A DNA stretch of 11,994 nucleotides from an uncultured Deferribacteraceae bacterium. Lineage in GTDB: Bacteria; Chrysiogenota; Deferribacteres; Deferribacterales; Mucispirillaceae. Under the pieces are notes generated by a model. That model did not search any database. It saw nothing but the letters and a program-made list of their open reading frames with translations, and was not told the origin of the DNA. Within the stretch, counting starts at the first letter, position 1. Each line of letters begins with the position of its first letter. Below are positions 7,574 through 11,994 of this stretch, piece by piece. A program made the translations under genes and the position numbers. Location: NCBI GenBank assembly GCA_947039055.1, contig CAMQYB010000037.1:1-11994 (forward strand). Direction: 5' to 3'.

Positions 7574-8343
7574 TATATTTCTCCAGAACACAACTCTTGC
7601 TCATTACCATTAATATCCTCTACTACTAAAAAACCTGATTTATTAATATATTTAATTTTAACTTCTTTTAATGTTAATAAACCGTCTCTGATATCTTGTG
7701 TTTGAGATACTACACAGCTTAATCTGTTAAACTCTTTTTCAATAATCTCTGTTGATTTTATATGAAGTAACTTATATAAATCATGAACATAATAAAGAAT
7801 ATTTTTTAACAACTCTGCTTTATCAAATAACCTTTTCTGCTCTATACTAAGTGAGGTTGCTAACTCTTTAATCTCATTTGGAAAATCTGTATACACTTGA
7901 TTAACATTCAACCCAATACCGATAACAACTAATGAATTACCACACTTACTCGTAACCGTTTCTGATAAAACACCTGATACTTTCTTGCCATTTATCAAGA
8001 TATCGTTCGGCCATTTGATTACCGCATCTATTGAATACTGTTCATTTAAACATCTACAAATTGCGACTGCCATTGCTATTGTTATTGATGGAATTCGATC
8101 CCCATCAATTAAATCAATACTAAGTATCATAGAAAAAGTTAAACTAGAGTCGGTATCTGAATACCACTTTCTATCTACTTTTCCAGAACCACTTACCTGA
8201 TTATCTGTCAATACAACTGTGTAAGATCCATAACCTTCATTTGCTAATTTAATCGCTTCAATATTGGTAGACTCTAAAGAATCATATTTTATAATATTCC
8301 AACTATATTCACTTTTAGGGTTATAGATATTACACAGTTTCAT
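7573..8343 (-). CDS. Biotin-protein ligase, BirA type without DNA-binding domain
   Basis: This 256-residue ligase is expected to attach biotin to K35 of MadF via biotinyl-5'-AMP. It is monofunctional: the frame begins directly with the catalytic domain and lacks the N-terminal winged helix of repressor-type BirA. Conserved motifs are YDSLESTN (20-27), KWPNDILINGKKVSGVL (110-126, with K110 matching the catalytic lysine K183 of E. coli BirA) and GIGLNVN (142-148). The biotinyl-AMP loop is divergent: E. coli GRGRRGR is here GSGKVDR (52-58), with lysine at the R118 position. The ATG at 8343 is preferred over the in-frame ATG at 8400, which lies within madB. The only Shine-Dalgarno site overlaps the madB stop and is rather distant. 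A biotin ligase in this position is not part of the M. rubra order known to me. Confidence 0.9.
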   Translation of the reverse strand: MKLCNIYNPKSEYSWNIIKYDSLESTNIEAIKLANEGYGSYTVVLTDNQVSGSGKVDRKWYSDTDSSLTFSMILSIDLIDGDRIPSITIAMAVAICRCLNEQYSIDAVIKWPNDILINGKKVSGVLSETVTSKCGNSLVVIGIGLNVNQVYTDFPNEIKELATSLSIEQKRLFDKAELLKNILYYVHDLYKLLHIKSTEIIEKEFNRLSCVVSQTQDIRDGLLTLKEVKIKYINKSGFLVVEDINGNEQELCSGEI

Positions 8344-8353
8344 AAATATATAT

Positions 8354-9562
8354 CTATCCTCCGACCATATTAATAGTCGATACAAATACACCTGTCGCAA
8401 TAGCTGAAACTATTAAACCTGATACTCCAGCTCCCATCGCAAGTGGTAAAATCATAGCGTAAGGATTTTCTTCCGATACGATCTTCTGTGCAATTTTTGG
8501 AGTTGTTGGAATACATGAAACTCCTGCAATACCGATAACAGGATTGTACTTCTTCTTAGAGATTAGATATGCTACCCAACCACCTAATATTCCACCAATT
8601 CCTGAAATTGTTAATGCAACAATTCCTAAAACAACTAATATTCCTACCTTAGGTTGAAGTATTGTTTGTGCCTCACAAAGCACTCCTAAAAGTAATCCTA
8701 AAAATAGTGTTGATGTATACGTTACAGTTGTTTCTAATACTTTCTGAAACGGTTCAATATTTGCTTCCTTAATTATTACACCTAAGAAAAATGATAGAAT
8801 TAACGGTGTAGCTACTGGAAGAAGAAGGCACAATAACGTACATACAATTATTGTAAAAATGATTTTGTTCTTCGCTGGAACATCTGGTATAACTACCTCT
8901 ACATCTATCCCACGATATTTTCTTCTAACCAATAATTTAATCAAATATGGATACCCAACATAAGTTAAACTTAAATATAAATATGCGATAATCGCTATTG
9001 GAACAAATAAATCTTTAGCCATTATCAATGATGAAAATAATACCATAGGTCCATCAGCTCCACCTATTGTTGCAACAGCTGCAGCTTCTCCTGGAGTTAA
9101 ACCTAATTTATAGCCGATAACAATTGTTACAAATGTTCCAAGCTCTGCAAAAACAGCAACCATCATACTTAACCACGGTCTTGCTAATATAAAGCCGATC
9201 TCACTCATAACACCGATACCTAGAAAAACTAAACATGCTATTAATCCATTACTAAACATCATGTTGTAAATTGGTTGTAAAAAATTAATCTGCATAATTG
9301 TCATTAATTCGTTAGTTTCACTCACCATAGGATTTAACATTAATGTTCCTGTTACTCCTGTATCCAGAAATAAAACACCAGCATTAACTGCTAACATTCC
9401 TAATCCCATCGGTACCATTATTAATGGTTCTAATGTTCTTTTAAATCCTAAATAAGCCAGTACCATTCCTAGAAAAATTAGAGCTATTCGCCCAACTGCA
9501 ATTATAGGATCTTGTATGAAAAGTGATGAAATCCCCGGAAATAATTGTATTAGTATGTCCAT
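8354..9562 (-). CDS. madB: Carboxybiotin decarboxylase, sodium-pump type, MadB
   Basis: This 402-residue integral membrane protein is related to the beta subunits of oxaloacetate and methylmalonyl-CoA decarboxylases (OadB/MmdB). It decarboxylates carboxybiotin on MadF and is expected to couple this to Na+ export. The signature GGADGP lies at 167-172. D170 corresponds to the essential D203 of enterobacterial OadB, and Y196 sits at the same offset as OadB Y229. The C-terminal NPVIGIAGVSCIP stretch (340-352) keeps the residues matching N373, G377 and S382. The residue at OadB R389 is lysine (K356) here. Multiple hydrophobic helices cover the rest. The ATG is 3 nt after the stop of the small upstream gene, whose end contains a GAGG site 8 nt away. 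Confidence 0.94.
   Translation of the reverse strand: MDILIQLFPGISSLFIQDPIIAVGRIALIFLGMVLAYLGFKRTLEPLIMVPMGLGMLAVNAGVLFLDTGVTGTLMLNPMVSETNELMTIMQINFLQPIYNMMFSNGLIACLVFLGIGVMSEIGFILARPWLSMMVAVFAELGTFVTIVIGYKLGLTPGEAAAVATIGGADGPMVLFSSLIMAKDLFVPIAIIAYLYLSLTYVGYPYLIKLLVRRKYRGIDVEVVIPDVPAKNKIIFTIIVCTLLCLLLPVATPLILSFFLGVIIKEANIEPFQKVLETTVTYTSTLFLGLLLGVLCEAQTILQPKVGILVVLGIVALTISGIGGILGGWVAYLISKKKYNPVIGIAGVSCIPTTPKIAQKIVSEENPYAMILPLAMGAGVSGLIVSAIATGVFVSTINMVGG
8357..8362 (-). promoter_or_regulatory. Distant ribosome-binding site of the biotin ligase gene
   Basis: GGAGGA encodes the last glycines of MadB and overlaps the base before its TAG stop. It ends 13 nt before the ligase ATG at 8343. That spacing is long, so ligase translation may be low or coupled to termination of madB translation. 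No closer site or alternative ATG is visible. Confidence 0.55.
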
Positions 9563-9565
9563 TTC

Positions 9566-9691
9566 TTACGCCTCACTTTTACTAGATTTTCTACTCATTA
9601 CCTTGTTGATCAAAACTATCATCCCTACAACCAAAAACGAGATAGCAGCCGTCAATCCATAACACATTAAAGAATAAAGATAGATACTCAT
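9566..9691 (-). CDS. 41-residue single-pass membrane protein, OadG-like gamma subunit candidate
   Basis: This short frame reads MSIYLYSLMCYGLTAAISFLVVGMIVLINK, followed by a positively charged tail (VMSRKSSKSEA). It has one membrane helix at about residues 9-29 with a basic cytoplasmic end. It is preceded by a strong AGGAAGGTG site 5 nt from the ATG and ends 3 nt before madB, so it is very likely translated. The pattern GLT...FLVVGMxVL...MSR resembles the N-terminal helix of OadG/MmdD, the small subunits that hold sodium-pump decarboxylase complexes together. Here the long soluble tail of OadG is absent. I infer a role in assembly or stability of MadB. Function is not proven, and the protein is short enough to be missed by automatic annotation. 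Confidence 0.78.
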   Translation of the reverse strand: MSIYLYSLMCYGLTAAISFLVVGMIVLINKVMSRKSSKSEA

Positions 9692-9718
9692 TAATTCACC
9701 TTCCTACATACTTAATAT

Positions 9719-10711
9719 TTATTTAATTTCTACAGCAAACGTTCTTTTCATAAGAAAATAGGTCGCTATAGTTGCTGACAAAATATCTGCACTACCACCT
9801 GGACTAAGATTTCGTTTCTTAGCTTCTGATTTAAACTCTTCAATTAATTTTTTACCTTTAACTGTCAAAATACCAGCATCTAAAATATCATTTGAAATTG
9901 ATTTCACATATACTGATCCTGCATGACCTCCACGTCTATAAACGGTTGTGTCATCTAAAACAGACATAATAGAAAATAATGAACTTAACATCGATTCCGA
10001 TAATGACATTCCACTTGATAAAGATTTTTCTAAAGTTGGCAAAGCATGATTAAACAGTGATGGTAATCCGTTTTCAACCTCACCCCTTATACCTGTAACA
10101 CCATATTCACGGTACAACCTTTCTCCATATGTCTTGATAGGTAAATTTAATTTAGACGGAGTAATAAGTTCTGTTTCTATTATTCCTCTAGTTAAATCTT
10201 TTAAATTATTTGATAATTTGTTTAGAAAATTTATTGAATTAAAATCATATAAATCTGACTCTATTGAAAAACCTGAAGAGATATAACCAACTAGTGCTGA
10301 AAGCAGTCCATTTATAAATAATGTGCCTCTATGTGTGTTTACTCCACCCGTAAATGAGAGCAATCTGTTATCATATTTAATACCTATCTCTCTTAATTTT
10401 GGCAGTAACAATTTGATGTCATCTCGATGCTCCGTCGCAATATATGACAGCTCATAGAAAGCTGGCGATAACGCTACTGCACCTGACATAAATGTAATAA
10501 TACTCATATCTTGATGTGAACCATTGTTTTTTGACGTAACTAAACCTGGCTTGTCATCTAGACAAGCTTCAAATAAAACCCCTTGTAAAAAAGAGTCAGT
10601 TATAATTTGACAAAGATTATTTTGATTTTGTAAAGCGATATTCTGGACATGGACAGACCGTATAGCAGAATATTTATTCTGGAAGTTGTAAGATGATAAT
10701 GTATTAAGCAT
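9719..10711 (-). CDS. mdcB: Triphosphoribosyl-dephospho-CoA synthase (CitG/MdcB family)
   Basis: This 330-residue enzyme makes 2'-(5''-triphosphoribosyl)-3'-dephospho-CoA from ATP and dephospho-CoA, the precursor that MdcG transfers to the acyl carrier domain. Family motifs are all present: EACLDDKPGLVT with GSHQDMSIITF (48-74), TGGVNTHRGTLF (121-132), YGVTGIRGEVENGLPSL (203-219), DDTTVYRRGG (253-262) and LSPGGSADIL (302-311). It is the first gene of the operon and corresponds to madG of M. rubra. The frame is open up to an ATG at 10795, but those 28 extra residues are unlike the family and overlap an inverted repeat. I prefer the ATG at 10711. Neither start has a good Shine-Dalgarno sequence, so the exact start is uncertain. 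Confidence 0.87.
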   Translation of the reverse strand: MLNTLSSYNFQNKYSAIRSVHVQNIALQNQNNLCQIITDSFLQGVLFEACLDDKPGLVTSKNNGSHQDMSIITFMSGAVALSPAFYELSYIATEHRDDIKLLLPKLREIGIKYDNRLLSFTGGVNTHRGTLFINGLLSALVGYISSGFSIESDLYDFNSINFLNKLSNNLKDLTRGIIETELITPSKLNLPIKTYGERLYREYGVTGIRGEVENGLPSLFNHALPTLEKSLSSGMSLSESMLSSLFSIMSVLDDTTVYRRGGHAGSVYVKSISNDILDAGILTVKGKKLIEEFKSEAKKRNLSPGGSADILSATIATYFLMKRTFAVEIK

Positions 10712-10768
10712 TTTAAAACCACTAGCCCGTACATACAGAAAGATACATGAAATACAATGGACATTTTC

Positions 10769-10784
10769 TAAGAATAGATTATCT
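10769..10784 (+). repeat. 16-bp direct repeat, copy 1
   Basis: TAAGAATAGATTATCT occurs here, in the malonate operon leader, and again identically at 11709-11724 beyond the hutP-like gene. In both places ACATGTA follows within 1-7 nt. The copies flank the hutP-like gene. A shared binding site is plausible; chance is not excluded in such AT-rich DNA. Confidence 0.55.
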
Positions 10785-10789
10785 ATTCT
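10771..10789. repeat. Inverted repeat in the malonate operon leader (possible operator or RNA hairpin)
   Basis: The arms AGAATAG (10771-10777) and CTATTCT (10783-10789) are perfect 7-bp inverted repeats around a 5-nt spacer, about 60 nt upstream of the preferred start of the first operon gene. It could be a protein operator in DNA or a hairpin in the leader RNA. Its left part belongs to a 16-bp sequence that recurs at 11709-11724. Confidence 0.55.
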
Positions 10790-10797
10790 ATACATGT

Positions 10798-10826
10798 AGA
10801 CAAAACTATAAAATCTTGTTCTGTCT
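10798..10826 (-). promoter_or_regulatory. Leader RNA hairpin upstream of the malonate operon
   Basis: On the minus strand, AGACAGAAC (10826-10818) can pair with GTTTTGTCT (10806-10798) over 9 bp with one G-U pair, enclosing an 11-nt AU-rich loop. It lies in the predicted 5' leader. No U-run follows, so it does not look like an intrinsic terminator. It may be an RNA-protein recognition element. The structure is seen; the function is inferred. Confidence 0.4.
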
Positions 10827-10935
10827 GTTACATTACATATATTACATATTCACTATGTATGCTAAAACTAAGATATTAATTCTTTATTGTCAAGTATTAT
10901 TTTTAAAAACTAAACATAATTATATAAATAATTAA

Positions 10936-10963
10936 ATCATAACAAAAAGAAATCCTTTGTAAA
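10936..10963 (-). promoter_or_regulatory. Predicted sigma-A-type promoter of the malonate operon
   Basis: On the minus strand, TTTACA (10963-10958) and TATGAT (10941-10936) are separated by 16 nt, each one mismatch from consensus. Transcription would begin near 10929, giving a leader of about 220 nt before the ATG at 10711. A second perfect TTGACA at 10893-10888 has only a weak TAGTTT at the right distance and might be an alternative or activated promoter. AT-rich DNA makes chance matches common. Confidence 0.45.
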
Positions 10964-11109
10964 CTCTTAGTAATAATAGCAAAAAATGACAAATATTAAA
11001 TTATATAATTTAATTGCAATTTAATGTGAAAATATTAAAAATATAACTATATATATGTATAATTATATGCTATAACGTTGTTGAAGTAAAATATAATATC
11101 GTTATTATT

Positions 11110-11115
11110 GAGGTG
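11110..11115 (+). promoter_or_regulatory. Ribosome-binding site that fixes the start of the hutP-like gene
   Basis: GAGGTG lies 4 nt before the ATG at 11120. The frame can be extended to a TTG at 11108, but that codon overlaps the ribosome-binding site, so the ATG is the start. Confidence 0.75.
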
Positions 11116-11119
11116 TATT

Positions 11120-11536
11120 ATGAGTCTGAGTAATGTAAGAATCGGTAAATTAGCGTTAATGCTTGCAATGAGTGATGATGAAGAAGAGGTTACTTTTAAG
11201 AGTAGTATAAGTGATATGCAAGGTATAAAAATGGTTATTAAATACATATCTGGCAAGTCATCTACTATACAAACTAGCATTGTGAAAACAATTGTGAATG
11301 CATCTTTACAGTCGGAAATAATAGAAAATAGACCAACTCAAATCCATGGATTGTTGCACGCAACATTAGGTGCTTATACATCACTTAGAGAACAAGGAGT
11401 TGTAGAATCTAATCTAAAAATAAAAGTCGCTGTAGTTTGTGATGATAGATGGGTAGCTGTTGCTATGTACGGTAGCTCTGCATTTCACTATATGACATCA
11501 CATGAACGTGCAAGTCTTCATATAATGCATGTATGA
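11120..11536 (+). CDS. HutP-family RNA-binding antiterminator-like regulator
   Basis: This 138-residue protein resembles HutP of Bacillus subtilis (148 residues), which binds UAG-rich hut leader RNA when loaded with Mg2+ and L-histidine and prevents termination. Shared features run the full length: VRIGKLALMLAM (6-17, HutP RIGRLSVLLLL), IHGLLHAT (75-82, HutP SHALYHAT), DRWVAVAMYGSS (109-120, HutP DWIAVSLYGT) and a C-terminal SHERASLHIMHV matching HutP EHETFGVGINHI without gaps. The residues aligning to metal ligands H73, H77 and H138 are kept (H76, H80, H128). E81 of HutP aligns with glycine (G84), and R88 falls in a changed segment, so the ligand may not be histidine. It is divergent from the malonate operon. 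It could control that operon, itself, or a gene beyond the right edge. Family assignment is good; target and ligand are inferred. Confidence 0.82.
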   Translation: MSLSNVRIGKLALMLAMSDDEEEVTFKSSISDMQGIKMVIKYISGKSSTIQTSIVKTIVNASLQSEIIENRPTQIHGLLHATLGAYTSLREQGVVESNLKIKVAVVCDDRWVAVAMYGSSAFHYMTSHERASLHIMHV

Positions 11537-11708
11537 GGGTTCTATGGGGCTATGTTTAGGGTAGTCACATCTATATAACTACATATATACATATAGCTAT
11601 ATAAACTACTTGTATATTACTTAATAATATAGAAATTAATGTATGTTAATAAATAAAATATATTATAAGTTAAACTGATTACGTATCGTATCATAGATAT
11701 TGTGTTGT

Positions 11709-11724
11709 TAAGAATAGATTATCT
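11709..11724 (+). repeat. 16-bp direct repeat, copy 2
   Basis: This is the second exact copy of TAAGAATAGATTATCT, 940 bp to the right of copy 1, followed by C and then ACATGTA. The 7-bp inverted arm found at copy 1 is not completed here. Confidence 0.55.
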
Positions 11725-11973
11725 CACATGTATTATATATGAAGCTCTTATTTTATCGATATGATTTACTGCTGGATATTTATCATTAATTTTGATTTAT
11801 TTTGTTTAATTATAATTAAAGTAAATATGGTGTTTCTAGTTACTTTTAATAAAATCTTAGACGCTATTTTTTACTTATTTTTAATAAAAATAAAGACAAT
11901 TATCATAGTTGATTTACCAATTACTTAACACTATTTATATGTTATATAACAATAAGTTGACGATACTATTCTC

Positions 11974-11992
11974 TAGTATATCAACTATACTA
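11974..11992. repeat. Inverted repeat at the right edge
   Basis: TAGTATA (11974-11980) and TATACTA (11986-11992) form perfect 7-bp arms around TCAAC. It may belong to a regulatory region of a gene outside the window; nothing more can be said. Confidence 0.35.
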
Positions 11993-11994
11993 TT

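Larger units (their letters stand above)
10712..11119. other. Divergent intergenic region between the malonate operon and the hutP-like gene
   Basis: About 400 bp separate the two divergent starts. The half near the malonate operon holds the predicted promoter, a 9-bp hairpin, a 7-bp inverted repeat and nine minus-strand TAG triplets between 10912 and 10722. The half near the hutP-like gene is almost pure A/T with alternating TA runs. A TATAAT at 11092-11097 may be the -10 element of the hutP-like gene, but its -35 partner is poor. No gene is seen here. Confidence 0.5.
11537..11994. other. AT-rich region without a recognisable gene, right of the hutP-like gene
   Basis: No open frame of useful length and no RNA gene is visible. 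Directly after the hutP-like stop is a small cluster of G-tracts (GGG at about 11537, GGGG at 11546, GGG at 11559) that stands out from the AT-rich background. Further right there are AT palindromes: a perfect 16-bp one at 11805-11820 and a 10-bp one at 11941-11950. No clear intrinsic terminator for the hutP-like gene is present. In B. subtilis the HutP target lies between hutP and hutH, so this stretch could hold an antitermination site for a gene outside the window. Confidence 0.45.

Noticed and set aside
10709..10795. N-terminal 28-residue extension of the triphosphoribosyl-dephospho-CoA synthase as a signal peptide or extra domain
   Set aside because: The residues do not form a proper signal peptide and are unlike the family; the enzyme is cytoplasmic, and the DNA there carries an inverted repeat that fits a leader better.
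10862..10870. TAGTTTTAG on the minus strand as a canonical HutP binding site
   Set aside because: The two triplets are separated by 3 nt instead of the 4 nt known for hut RNA, and no regularly spaced third triplet follows, so it is kept only as part of the general UAG richness.
10747..10935. Plus-strand 62-codon frame in the divergent intergenic region
   Set aside because: It overlaps the inverted repeat, hairpin and predicted promoter, its translation is low-complexity, and it has no convincing ribosome-binding site.
11047..11280. Minus-strand 77-codon frame overlapping the start of the hutP-like gene
   Set aside because: It is antisense to a gene with clear family resemblance and consists mostly of low-complexity hydrophobic and Asn/Tyr residues expected from AT-rich DNA.
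11805..11820. Perfect 16-bp AT palindrome as the terminator of the hutP-like gene
   Set aside because: It is composed only of A and T, lies nearly 270 nt after the stop codon and is not followed by a T-run on the plus strand.
1..11994. CRISPR arrays, tRNA or rRNA genes, insertion sequences
   Set aside because: I found no spaced direct repeats, cloverleaf-like segments, rRNA-like conserved stretches, transposase frames or terminal inverted repeats with target duplications.

Overview
The window carries a nearly complete biotin-dependent, probably sodium-pumping malonate decarboxylase (Mad) operon of the Malonomonas rubra type. It occupies most of the minus strand, from about 10963 down to a terminator near 400. 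The DNA is very AT-rich and uses the standard bacterial code with strong Shine-Dalgarno sites. Together with a HutP-family protein (known from Bacillota), this points to a low-GC, anaerobic Bacillota bacterium, probably clostridial. The species cannot be named from the sequence.

Reading down the minus strand, the operon contains: a triphosphoribosyl-dephospho-CoA synthase (10711-9719); a 41-residue membrane protein resembling the gamma subunit (OadG) of sodium-pump decarboxylases (9691-9566); the membrane carboxybiotin decarboxylase MadB (9562-8354); a biotin-protein ligase (8343-7573); the acyl-carrier transferase MadA (7561-5891); a fusion of the acyl carrier protein MadE with the carboxyltransferase subunit MadC (5875-4592); MadD (4575-3700); the acetate:ACP ligase MadH (3674-2571); the prosthetic-group transferase MdcG/MadK (2589-1894); the biotin carrier MadF (1878-1669); and the malonate transporter pair MadL/MadM (1658-507). 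Genes are separated by a few bases or overlap. A hairpin plus U-tract at 401-433 ends the unit. The first seven codons of another minus-strand gene sit at the left edge (23-1).

How the genes work together: MadL/MadM import malonate. The synthase and MdcG build and attach the CoA-like prosthetic group to the ACP, and MadH acetylates it with acetate and ATP. MadA exchanges acetate for malonate on the ACP. MadC/MadD move the carboxyl group to biotin on MadF, regenerating acetyl-ACP. MadB releases CO2 from carboxybiotin and is expected to pump Na+. The linked biotin ligase would biotinylate MadF.

On the opposite strand, divergent from the operon, lies a 138-residue HutP-family protein (11120-11536). 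HutP is the metal- and histidine-dependent RNA-binding antiterminator of the Bacillus hut operon. Here it faces the malonate operon, whose predicted leader is about 220 nt long, has two hairpins and is rich in UAG triplets. The most interesting points are this pairing, the MadE-MadC fusion, the tiny OadG-like subunit, and a biotin ligase with an unusual biotinyl-AMP loop beside a minimal biotin carrier with an EALKM motif. The region right of the HutP gene (11537-11994) has no recognisable gene.
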